A DNA stretch of 28,289 nucleotides, taken from positions 1 to 28,289 of IMG/VR virus record IMGVR_UViG_3300032287_002627; one strand, written 5' to 3'. Each line of letters begins with the position of its first letter. Position 1 is the stretch's first letter. The notes below the pieces were generated by a model. The model was not told the origin of the DNA. It was given only the letters and a program-made list of their open reading frames with translations, and ran no database searches. Source of the DNA: a virus. This document shows, one piece after another, positions 15,603-23,081 of the stretch. The translations under genes were made by a program, and so were the position numbers.

Positions 15603-15976
15603 ACGCGCCCGCCAAGCACATCCTCGGCACGGCACACGACCTCGCCAAGTGGCGCGGGCAGGTGGATCGCGCACTGCGCGGCCAGCCCGTGGGCTTCGAG
15701 CAGTTGGCCGACGCCATCGACGAGGGGCGCATGTTCATGTTCGATAGCGGCGAGGCATTTGTCGTCATCGAGCCGCAGGGCGACCCCATCCAGTTGGTGA
15801 TTGTGGTCGGTGGCGGGTCTCAGAAAGGCCTCGAGGGGCTCGAGCTCGCAGTGAGCATCTGGGGCGCCTTCATTGGCGCGACGAAGCTGGTGGCGCACGC
15901 CCGAGAGGGCTTCTGGCGTCGAGTTAAGCGGCAGGGCTGGAAGAAGTCCCGCATCATCATCGAGAAGGAGATTTAA
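15599..15976 (+). CDS. GNAT-like phage protein
   Basis: This 125-residue protein starts at GTG 15599, overlapping the previous stop. It has an acetyltransferase-like pattern: an N-terminal helix, then FVVIEPQGDPIQLVIVVGG as paired strands, a helix with GLEGLELAVSIWGAFIGAT, and a final RRVKRQGWKKSRIIIEKEI, the usual ending helix-strand of small phage proteins with a GNAT-like fold (for example the T7 gp13-type position between tail and ejection genes). The acetyl-CoA loop (Q/RxxGxG/A) is only loosely present, so activity is uncertain. Position at the start of the ejection gene block supports a virion role. Confidence 0.55.
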   Translation: MNAPAKHILGTAHDLAKWRGQVDRALRGQPVGFEQLADAIDEGRMFMFDSGEAFVVIEPQGDPIQLVIVVGGGSQKGLEGLELAVSIWGAFIGATKLVAHAREGFWRRVKRQGWKKSRIIIEKEI

Positions 15977-15978
15977 CT

Positions 15979-16785
15979 ATGGGCGGTGGCTCTACCACGC
16001 AGGAAACTGACAGCAAGACGGTCAACAAGCCGCCGAAGTGGTTCAACGACGCGGCGATCAAGTCGCTGCAGATCGCTGACCAGATCAACCAAGCCGGCTA
16101 CGTGCCCTACATGGGCAATCAGGTGGCTGCCTTCACGCCCATGCAGCAGGGTGCCATGCAGAGCGCCTCAGACTGGGCCAGTGCCGCAAATGGTACGGGC
16201 AAGGTTGACGCCATGGCCGGCATGCCGCAGGCCAGCGTCGACGGCTCTGGCATCGCCGGCTACGAGAGCGCCACTGGCATGATGCGGAATCTTGATCTCA
16301 TGCGGTCACGCTTCCCGAAGCAGTACGACCAGCTCTCCAAGTTTGGTGGTGACCTGCTGTCGGACCCGTCTCGCCCGCCCAGTGACATCAAGGACAGCCC
16401 TTGGGCAGTGGGCGAAGAGGCCAAGAAGTCTTACACCCGCGAGACCGCCGGAGCTGGTGGCCGCGCCGGCAGCACGCTTGACGCCTTCTTTGGCAACAAG
16501 GGTCCTTACAGCATGCAGGATCTCCTGAAGCAGGGCTTCACGAGCGGCGGCGGTGTTGGCGGCATGGCTGCCTTCATGGGCACTCCCTACTACTCAAACA
16601 GGGGCGGCGCCACGGGACACGGTGGTGCTGGTAGCGGCGGCATGACATCGGCCTACAAGCAACTCTACGACCGCGACATCCTGATGGGGCGCAATCCGTG
16701 GGCCAATTCCATGAGGCCGCCGGTTGCGGAGCCGCAGCCTGAGACGCCCCTCCCGACCTACAACTCCCCGAACAAGTGGTGGTAA
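15979..16785 (+). CDS. Gly-rich internal virion protein, ejection-type
   Basis: The 268-residue protein begins MGGGSTTQETDSKTVNKPPK, a disordered start typical of podovirus ejection proteins, then a helical segment with the pattern GYVPYMGNQVAAFTPMQQGA. I recall this phrase from internal virion proteins of other short-tailed phages. The C-terminal half is Gly-rich, ending PLPTYNSPNKWW. It starts two bases after the previous gene. It may help build the ejection conduit across the cell envelope. The role is inferred from position and composition. Confidence 0.7.
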   Translation: MGGGSTTQETDSKTVNKPPKWFNDAAIKSLQIADQINQAGYVPYMGNQVAAFTPMQQGAMQSASDWASAANGTGKVDAMAGMPQASVDGSGIAGYESATGMMRNLDLMRSRFPKQYDQLSKFGGDLLSDPSRPPSDIKDSPWAVGEEAKKSYTRETAGAGGRAGSTLDAFFGNKGPYSMQDLLKQGFTSGGGVGGMAAFMGTPYYSNRGGATGHGGAGSGGMTSAYKQLYDRDILMGRNPWANSMRPPVAEPQPETPLPTYNSPNKWW

Positions 16786-16787
16786 CC

Positions 16788-17888
16788 ATGGCCCTTCAGG
16801 ATACGACTTTCGGCCTCTACAACAACGCCGCCGCCAACGCTGGCCAGATGTACGGCACCGGCCTCGGCATGCTTGGTGGCGGCCTCGGACAGATGGATCA
16901 GGCCAGCGGCGGCTTCGGCAGCATGATGGGCGCCATCCCCGGCGCAATGTCTGGCTACAACGACGCGGCAGGCTCCATGGGCAACGCCCAGAACCTCTTC
17001 GGCCAGATGGGGCAGGGCCTCGGTGGTGCGATGAGCACCTACGGCCAGATGGCCGGCATGGCGCCCAGCGACGTGCAGGCGGGCCAGCTCGGCGGCATGG
17101 ACATGTCGGGGTACATGAACCCATTCCAGCAGAGCGTGATCGACTCGACGATGGGCGAATTGAACCGTCAGGAGCTTATGCAGGGCAACCAGATGGCGGA
17201 TCAGGCCCAGCGTGCCGGAGCCTTCGGTGGTGACCGCATGGCTGTCCAGCAGGCGGAGAACAACCGCAACTTCGACATGACGCGGGCGCAGACGCTCGCC
17301 AACCTGAACAGCCAGAACTTCATGAACGCGCAGGGTCAGGCCACCAACGACCTGAACCGCTCGATGCAGGCGCAGCAGGCCAACCAAGGCGTGCGGGCGA
17401 ACATGATGCAGGGCGGTGCATCCGGCCTCGCTAATCTCGGCGGGCAGGGTGCCTCCGGCCTCGGCCAGATGGGGCAGTTCGGCGTCTCAGGCCTCGGCCA
17501 ACTTGGTCAGGGCGGCGCCTCCGGCCTCGGCCAGATGGGGCAGGGCATGGCTAACATGGGCCAGAACCAGATGCAGTTCGGCCAGAACCAGATGGGCAAC
17601 CTCGCCAATCAGGGCTTCAACATGGGCCAGCAAATCCAGAACAATCAGATGCAGATGGGTGGGATGCAGCAGGACCAGCTCCAGAACATCCTCAACAACA
17701 TCATGGGCCAGACCCAGAGCTGGCAGAACTACGGCGACACGGGCCTGCAGCGTTACTTCGGCGCGACGCAGAACCCTGGAGGCTATGGCACACAGACGAC
17801 GAACGGCACGGTGACGGGCAGCTCGAACCCCGGCATCGCCGGAATCCTTGGCGGGATCGGCTCGATCGCCGGCGCGTTTATGGGTTAA
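16788..17888 (+). CDS. Gly/Met/Gln-rich internal virion protein with 11-residue repeats
   Basis: The 366-residue protein starts at ATG 16788, two bases after the previous stop. Met, Gly and Gln dominate. A helical middle part (residues about 95-200) has TMGELNRQELMQGNQMADQ and AGAFGGDRMAVQQAENNR. Residues 211-254 are four 11-residue repeats of the form ASGLGQMGQFG, then more QMQFGQNQMGN-type repeats. The last 30 residues are a glycine-zipper-like hydrophobic tail (GIAGILGGIGSIAGAFMG) that could insert in membranes. The arrangement fits a DNA-ejection protein, by composition and location rather than by a sequence match. Confidence 0.7.
   Translation: MALQDTTFGLYNNAAANAGQMYGTGLGMLGGGLGQMDQASGGFGSMMGAIPGAMSGYNDAAGSMGNAQNLFGQMGQGLGGAMSTYGQMAGMAPSDVQAGQLGGMDMSGYMNPFQQSVIDSTMGELNRQELMQGNQMADQAQRAGAFGGDRMAVQQAENNRNFDMTRAQTLANLNSQNFMNAQGQATNDLNRSMQAQQANQGVRANMMQGGASGLANLGGQGASGLGQMGQFGVSGLGQLGQGGASGLGQMGQGMANMGQNQMQFGQNQMGNLANQGFNMGQQIQNNQMQMGGMQQDQLQNILNNIMGQTQSWQNYGDTGLQRYFGATQNPGGYGTQTTNGTVTGSSNPGIAGILGGIGSIAGAFMG
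17418..17549 (+). repeat. Four tandem 33-bp coding repeats
   Basis: Four consecutive 33-bp units encode ASGLANLGGQG, ASGLGQMGQFG, VSGLGQLGQGG and ASGLGQMGQGM. Units 2 and 4 share TCCGGCCTCGGCCAGATGGG. The high identity at DNA level suggests recent unit duplication, so copy number may vary between related phages. Confidence 0.85.
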
Positions 17889-17900
17889 GGAGCAAAAAAC

Positions 17901-19145
17901 ATGGGCATCCTCGGCAATCTTTTTGGCGGCAATAGCGAAGACGGCGGCTACAGCGACCTCGGCGCCCGCATCTCTCTCGCCAGTCAGGTCCTCATGGCAA
18001 TGGATCGGGGGCAGGTGGCGAACATCGCGCCCGCCGTTGCTGACCTCAACGCGCAACGCCGCAAGTATATGGATCAGGCCAAGAGCCAGAAGTGGCTGCA
18101 GGCTCAGGCGGCCGGCATGGCCGACAAGAACCCGCGCCTTGCCGCCATGCTGGAGAACGCGCCTCCTGGCGTGGGCGAGAGCCTGATCAGCAAATACCTC
18201 GAGACGCAGTTCCAGCCGCCAGACTGGAAGACGTTTGAATCGCAGGGCGACGTTTATCGCTACGATCAGGGAGACCCGAACAGCAAACCTTCGATGTTCT
18301 TCGACGGTCCCGCTGCGGCACCGACCGGAGAGATGGCCCAGTATGAGAACGACCAGCAGATGCGGACCTCGCAAGGCCTGCCGCGGCAGTCCTTCGCCGA
18401 CTGGAACGTCTCGACGCTGGCGCCTGCAAAGCCTCCCGAGTGGGAGAACAAGTACAATGCCGTCGTCGCCGACATGAAGAAGCGCGGCGTGCCCGATGAC
18501 CAAATCCCAACGATTGCGGAGTTCCTCGACGACGGACTGAAGATCACGACGAACCCTGACGGCACGACGACCGTCTCGCAGGGCGGCACTGGCAACAAGG
18601 CGCCGACCGAGGGCGATTTGCGCTCGAAGCAGATCGTCACCTCGATGGTGTCAGATATTCCGGCGGCCATCACTGGCTTTGACGAAATGTCTAGCTTCGC
18701 AAGCACGGCTGAAGGATTGGGTGCCAACTTTCTCAATGACGAGAACAGCCAAGCAACTCTCTACGCCATTACCAATGTTGCCACGAATGCAGTTTACGCG
18801 ATTTCGGGACAGGGCACGACTGAGGTTGAAATGGAAAGGCGGATCAAATCTATGGTCCCTGTTCCGGGAGACAAACCAAAGGCCCTGAGAGACAAGAAGA
18901 AACGCCTTATAGATGCGGTCAAATCCATGACCTCACGCGCGGGCGTTACGCTTGCAGACTTGGGCATCGACCCCAGCCTCTTTGAGGCGCCCCCATCACC
19001 GGAAAAAAAGCAGCAGGATGGCTTCGAACTCGACCCCTCAAAGATGGTCGAGGGCAAAGTCTACGCGGGCGATGACGGCAAGGACTACAGGCTGTCTGGT
19101 GGCAAGGTCCAGATCAACGACGGCTCCGGCTGGAAGGATATGTGA
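17901..19145 (+). CDS. Internal virion / ejection-type protein
   Basis: The 414-residue protein has a strong ribosome site (AAGGAGCAAAAAACATG). It begins MGILGNLFGGNSEDGG, then helical sequence. Near residues 305-340 the motif GQGTTEVEMERRIKSMVPVP with GDKPKAL is seen. I recall this GxxTxxEMxRIxxMxPxPGDxP pattern from ejection proteins of other podoviruses. A long disordered or Pro-rich part lies between 105 and 200. The C-terminus is a small beta unit with a DDGKDYRLSGG turn. The gene ends in TGATG, overlapping the next. Assignment is by motif and order. Confidence 0.75.
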   Translation: MGILGNLFGGNSEDGGYSDLGARISLASQVLMAMDRGQVANIAPAVADLNAQRRKYMDQAKSQKWLQAQAAGMADKNPRLAAMLENAPPGVGESLISKYLETQFQPPDWKTFESQGDVYRYDQGDPNSKPSMFFDGPAAAPTGEMAQYENDQQMRTSQGLPRQSFADWNVSTLAPAKPPEWENKYNAVVADMKKRGVPDDQIPTIAEFLDDGLKITTNPDGTTTVSQGGTGNKAPTEGDLRSKQIVTSMVSDIPAAITGFDEMSSFASTAEGLGANFLNDENSQATLYAITNVATNAVYAISGQGTTEVEMERRIKSMVPVPGDKPKALRDKKKRLIDAVKSMTSRAGVTLADLGIDPSLFEAPPSPEKKQQDGFELDPSKMVEGKVYAGDDGKDYRLSGGKVQINDGSGWKDM

Positions 19146-21229
19146 TGGTTAAGCTGATCGAAAAGGGCACGCCTCGCATCAAGGACAAGGATTTTGACGC
19201 CAACTACGCGAAGGCCGCTGAAGGCATGTCGCGCGAGCAGTTGATTGAGGCCTACCGGGCACTGCCGCGCAATGACCCCTTCCGAGACTTTATCCGCGAC
19301 AAGCTTGTAGAGAAGGTGGCGCCGCCGGAGATGACGAAAGGCCAATCCTTCGTCGCTGGTGCCACGGACATGATGTCTCTCGGCCTGTCCGACGAGATCA
19401 ACGGCCTGCTTGCCAAGCTGGGCGCCTCTGGCGACAGCTTCAGCTTCAACGGAAGCGGCAGCTACGAGGGCGAAGTTGGGGCGCAGCGCGAGATGCAGCG
19501 CCGGGCGCAGGCAGACAACCCCATGACATATATGGGCGGCCAGGCCGCTGGCGCGATCCCCATGGTGCTCGCATCCGCAGCTACACTGCCCGCAGCGACA
19601 ACGCTTCCCGGCATGGCAGGCATGGCCGCCGCGGAGGGCGCAGCCCAGGGTGCCGTCTACGGCGGCGCAAGTGGCGAGGGTCTCTCCGACCGCCTCTGGC
19701 AGGCCATCGAGCAGGCAGGCATCGGCGCGGCCACTGGCGCGGTTGGCCCTTATGCCGGTCGTGCCCTCGGCGCCACTTGGCGCACGGCCCGCGATGCCGT
19801 GAAAAACAACTCGACGGTCAACAAGGCCGCTAATTCCGTCTGGCAGATGCTGGAGGACAACAACCTCACCATGGCCGACGCGCGCAAACTCCTGGCTCAA
19901 TTCGGTGACCAGGGCTCGCTTGCAGACATCTCGGAAGGCATGAGGGTCGAGGCCGCCGGCACCGCTCATTCAAATCCCCAGGCGCAGAGCACCATGGTCG
20001 ACCGCTTCGGGGCGCGCGACGCTGGCATGGAGGCTCGCGTCGAGGGCAAGCTCGACGAGAACTTCGGCCCCTACAAGGACCCGCAGACGATCGCTGACAG
20101 CGTCGACGCGACGAAGACTGGCGCCAACAAGCAGCTGAAGGTCCTCGAGCAATACGTCGTCGACGCCAATCCGGTCCTCGACGAGATCAATACCCAGCTT
20201 CGGACTTATCCGAAGGGTACACCGATTGGCGACAAGCTCCTTGAGCTGCGCCGCCAGATCATTCCTGATCAGGGCCTACCTTCCAAAGATATGATGGACA
20301 GGGGTCACCTCCTGCAGGGCTTCAAGATCGCCACGCGCGACGAGAGCGAAGCGGCCTACACGGCGGGCCGGAAGGAAATGGGGCGCGTCCTCAAGGACGT
20401 GAGCAGGAAAGCCAACGAGGTCCTGCAAAACAGTGTGCAGGACTATGCCGAGGCTAACAAGGCATGGCACGGCGCCGCGAATGTGCAGGAGCAATACGAC
20501 TTCGGCAACAAGAAGCTCCTGGGCGGCGACGTCTACCCCGGCCAGGCCAACAAGACATGGGCCAAGCTGAACGACTTTGAAAAGGAAGCTCGGCTGCAAG
20601 GCGCGCGCGCCAAGATCGAGATGCAGACGACGGGCAAACCGAACCCCGGCCAGCGCGCCGAGCGCATCCTCTCTCAGAACATGAACGACAAGAAGGTTGG
20701 CCCCATGATCGAGGCTCGCAAGCCGGGCGGCTACCAGGCCCTGAAGGGAAGCCTCGAGGGCGAGCAGTCCATGCGCGAGACCTACGACATGATCGCAGCG
20801 ACGAGGGGCACCAAGACGGCCCCGGTTCAGCTTGCCGCCGCCAGGCGGTGGGGCAAGGACGGGGCTGGCATCCTGCCGAACCTAGTGGAGGGTGCGGGCC
20901 AGGCGGCCACTGCCACGGCTGCCGGCGGCCCCTGGTTTGGTGCGGCCTCGGTCGGCGCCCAAACTGCTGCAGGAACCTTCAAGTACCTACTGAGCCGCAT
21001 TTCAAACGTGAACCCCAAAGTAGTCGCGGAGGCTGGCGACATCCTCTCGAGGATGGGGCCGGAGGCGCTGCAGTCGGTCGACACCATCGAGAAGGTGCTC
21101 AAGTCCCGCGGCATCACGAAGAGTGAAGCCGCAGCAATAGCCAAGGTCGTTAGCAGCGGCTGGCGGAGCATTGCCCCAACAGGTCAGCGCATCATTTACG
21201 GCCCAGAGCGCGGTGGTGAAGGTAGATAG
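19145..21229 (+). CDS. Large internal virion / ejection protein with membrane-active region
   Basis: The 694-residue protein starts at ATG 19145, in a TGATG overlap (a GTG at 19142 is the alternative). After a helical N-terminus, residues about 127-212 are a Gly/Ala/Met-rich hydrophobic region (GGQAAGAIPMVLASAATLPA), which could span membranes as expected for ejection proteins. Residues 230-560 are long charged helices. A second Ala/Gly-rich hydrophobic part follows near 590-625. No peptidase or transglycosylase motif is seen; a lysozyme-type gene is downstream. Its last 38 bases overlap a small gene on the opposite strand. Confidence 0.75.
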   Translation: MVKLIEKGTPRIKDKDFDANYAKAAEGMSREQLIEAYRALPRNDPFRDFIRDKLVEKVAPPEMTKGQSFVAGATDMMSLGLSDEINGLLAKLGASGDSFSFNGSGSYEGEVGAQREMQRRAQADNPMTYMGGQAAGAIPMVLASAATLPAATTLPGMAGMAAAEGAAQGAVYGGASGEGLSDRLWQAIEQAGIGAATGAVGPYAGRALGATWRTARDAVKNNSTVNKAANSVWQMLEDNNLTMADARKLLAQFGDQGSLADISEGMRVEAAGTAHSNPQAQSTMVDRFGARDAGMEARVEGKLDENFGPYKDPQTIADSVDATKTGANKQLKVLEQYVVDANPVLDEINTQLRTYPKGTPIGDKLLELRRQIIPDQGLPSKDMMDRGHLLQGFKIATRDESEAAYTAGRKEMGRVLKDVSRKANEVLQNSVQDYAEANKAWHGAANVQEQYDFGNKKLLGGDVYPGQANKTWAKLNDFEKEARLQGARAKIEMQTTGKPNPGQRAERILSQNMNDKKVGPMIEARKPGGYQALKGSLEGEQSMRETYDMIAATRGTKTAPVQLAAARRWGKDGAGILPNLVEGAGQAATATAAGGPWFGAASVGAQTAAGTFKYLLSRISNVNPKVVAEAGDILSRMGPEALQSVDTIEKVLKSRGITKSEAAAIAKVVSSGWRSIAPTGQRIIYGPERGGEGR

Positions 21230-21365
21230 CAATGCCGATGACCAGAAGGATCGGGAAGGTTCCGAAGATGCTCCACCGGGCATTGATCCACTGCATGCCC
21301 ATGGCAAATGCCGTCATCACGATGAACGTTAGGATTGCAATGATGATGCCTTCGACGGTTCGCAT
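21192..21365 (-). CDS. Antisense small membrane protein, two helices (57 residues)
   Basis: On the minus strand, ATG at 21365 opens a 58-codon frame ending at TGA 21194-21192. It encodes MRTVEGIIIAILTFIVMTAF and, after a loop (WINARWS), IFGTFPILLVIGIAIYL, then HHRALGRK. Two clear membrane helices (about 6-27 and 33-49) and a positive tail give a convincing holin- or toxin-like topology. Third codon positions are largely G or C. The plus-strand frame here (21232-21414) uses AGA/AGG and odd composition and looks like the shadow. It lies in the 190-bp gap between two late genes and overlaps the upstream one by 38 bp. No strong ribosome site is seen. Gene reality is inferred from sequence quality. 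Confidence 0.55.
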   Translation of the reverse strand: MRTVEGIIIAILTFIVMTAFAMGMQWINARWSIFGTFPILLVIGIAIYLHHRALGRK

Positions 21366-21419
21366 GCCCAGTTTCTACCACGACACTGTTTCCGGTTTCA
21401 GGAAAAAGGATTAACCACG

Positions 21420-22361
21420 ATGGATAACGCTCAACTCGCAATGCAGTATTTCCAGAGCCAAGGCTGGACGCCGGCTCAGGCTGCGGCCATCGTCGGCAAC
21501 CTGCAGCAGGAGAGCTACGCGCGCCTCGATCCCAATGCCCTCCGAAAGAATGACGCCGGCCCTGGCAACCACTCGATGGGCCTCGCCCAGTGGAACCGCG
21601 AGCGGCTGGGGGCTCTGCGTGACTTCGCAAAGCAGCAAGGCAAGCCTTGGAACGACTTCCAGACGCAGTTGGAGTTCGTCCAGAGCGAGCTCACCGGCAC
21701 CGAGAGCCGGGTCGGCCAGGCCCTGAAGGGCGCCGGAGACATCAACTCGGCCACGGCGGCCTTCGTGGGCTACGAGCGGCCGCAGGGCTGGAGCCTCAAG
21801 AACCCCACCGGCGCGCATGGCTGGGAGAACCGTTTAGCCAATGCCAGCGCCCTCTACGGCAACGGCAAGCCAGCCTACAGTGCCGGCCCCGGCCGAGGCT
21901 CCATGGCGGGCTACAGGACGCCCGGCACCTATTCCGGCGGCGAGTACGTGCCCGGCTTCGAGAAGACCTTCTACGACGACCGCTCGCCCATGCTGCCCGG
22001 CAATCAGGGGCAGGGGGTAGGTGCTGCTCTGGGTGGCTTTGCCGGCGGCCCCACGGAAGTGGCGATGCGGAACATCGAGAACTTCAAGGTGGTGCCTGCC
22101 GCCACCAGATCCAAGCGCACGCCCTACTTGGACATGATGCAGCGGTCTCTGGAGAAGGAGGGCCGCCCGCAGCGTGAGATCGAGCAGATGATGGGGCAGA
22201 TGCAGGACGGCTCCGGCCGCAACCCGCTGGGCGGCATCCTCGACAAGCTCAAAAGCAACACCGGGCCCGGCCTCGACGCCAAGCTCGCGGCCATCCCCCA
22301 GAACCTCCAGAACGGCCTCGATGGCGGCATTCTGGGCAAACTCTTCAACCTCTTCTCATAG
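21420..22361 (+). CDS. Virion-associated lysozyme-domain protein (tail lysozyme-type)
   Basis: The 313-residue protein has an N-terminal peptidoglycan hydrolase domain of the phage tail lysozyme (Phage_lysozyme2) type in residues 1-130: AAIVGNLQQES with likely catalytic E31, DPNALRKNDAGPG, then SMGLAQWNRERLGALRDFA. It should open the cell wall during DNA ejection. Residues 145-313 are Gly/Pro-rich and then helical (MMQRSLEKEGRPQREIEQMM). Its place among ejection proteins supports a virion-carried rather than lysis role. It starts after a 190-bp gap that holds the antisense gene. Confidence 0.85.
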   Translation: MDNAQLAMQYFQSQGWTPAQAAAIVGNLQQESYARLDPNALRKNDAGPGNHSMGLAQWNRERLGALRDFAKQQGKPWNDFQTQLEFVQSELTGTESRVGQALKGAGDINSATAAFVGYERPQGWSLKNPTGAHGWENRLANASALYGNGKPAYSAGPGRGSMAGYRTPGTYSGGEYVPGFEKTFYDDRSPMLPGNQGQGVGAALGGFAGGPTEVAMRNIENFKVVPAATRSKRTPYLDMMQRSLEKEGRPQREIEQMMGQMQDGSGRNPLGGILDKLKSNTGPGLDAKLAAIPQNLQNGLDGGILGKLFNLFS

Positions 22362-22373
22362 GAGACGACGACA

Positions 22374-23060
22374 ATGCCAGGACGCGACGACTTCAACAGC
22401 AGCATGGGGCGCCCCGGCGGCTTTGGCGGCTCCATGGCGAATGGCGGGGTTGGCGGAGGCATGGGTGGCGGAAACCCCGGCGGCGGCTACGGCGGCGGCA
22501 TGACCCAGAACACCGGCTTGCGGACTGGCGCCACGATGCAGGGCACCAGCGCCTTCGGCCGGCCCGGCGGCATGGCGCAGGGCTACGGCATGAACCCCGC
22601 CCAAGCCCGCCAGGCGGCCATGCAGGGCATCATGGGCAGGCTCATGCAGGGGCAACCGCAGCCTACTGGAGCACAGCCCCCGCAGACCATCACTCCTGCG
22701 ATGTCGGGGCTTCATCCCTCAATGTGGATGAACAACCCGACGCAGCGTCCCTACGACCCGGCGACGTCTCCGGTCGGCATGATGCAGCCGCATGTCATGC
22801 CAAACTACCCGAAGCCTCCGCTGTCGATGAACACGCCAGGCGCTATGGTTTCGAACTTCCCGTCCCAGCAAGTCCTCGCCCCCGGCCAGCCCAAGTATCA
22901 GGACCGGGTGCCGAGCGGCGTTGGTGCTGGCAACTGGGCGGGTCAGGCCAGTGACCCTCGGGCCATCAGCGGCCAGAACTGGGGCAACCCCGGCGCCGGG
23001 TCGATGGGACTGGGGAGCTCGGGCGGCGGCCGCGCAGGCGGCGGCGGGCGCGGCTGGTAA
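22374..23060 (+). CDS. Gly/Met/Pro-rich virion-region protein, unknown function
   Basis: The 228-residue protein is low complexity: the first 60 residues are Gly-Met-rich (GGVGGGMGGGNPGGGYGGGM), then Pro/Gln/Met-rich, ending GGGRAGGGGRGW. It has a ribosome site (AGGAGACGACGACAATG) and clean spacing between two late genes. Likely disordered. It may be a flexible internal or ejection protein like its neighbours. I recognise no family. Confidence 0.7.
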   Translation: MPGRDDFNSSMGRPGGFGGSMANGGVGGGMGGGNPGGGYGGGMTQNTGLRTGATMQGTSAFGRPGGMAQGYGMNPAQARQAAMQGIMGRLMQGQPQPTGAQPPQTITPAMSGLHPSMWMNNPTQRPYDPATSPVGMMQPHVMPNYPKPPLSMNTPGAMVSNFPSQQVLAPGQPKYQDRVPSGVGAGNWAGQASDPRAISGQNWGNPGAGSMGLGSSGGGRAGGGGRGW

Positions 23061-23081
23061 TTAGTTAGAGGGGATTTAGAT

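Noticed and set aside
21232-21414. 60-codon plus-strand frame between ejection and lysozyme genes
   Set aside because: Met-rich, with AGA/AGG codons and no ribosome site; the opposite strand gives a much better membrane protein.
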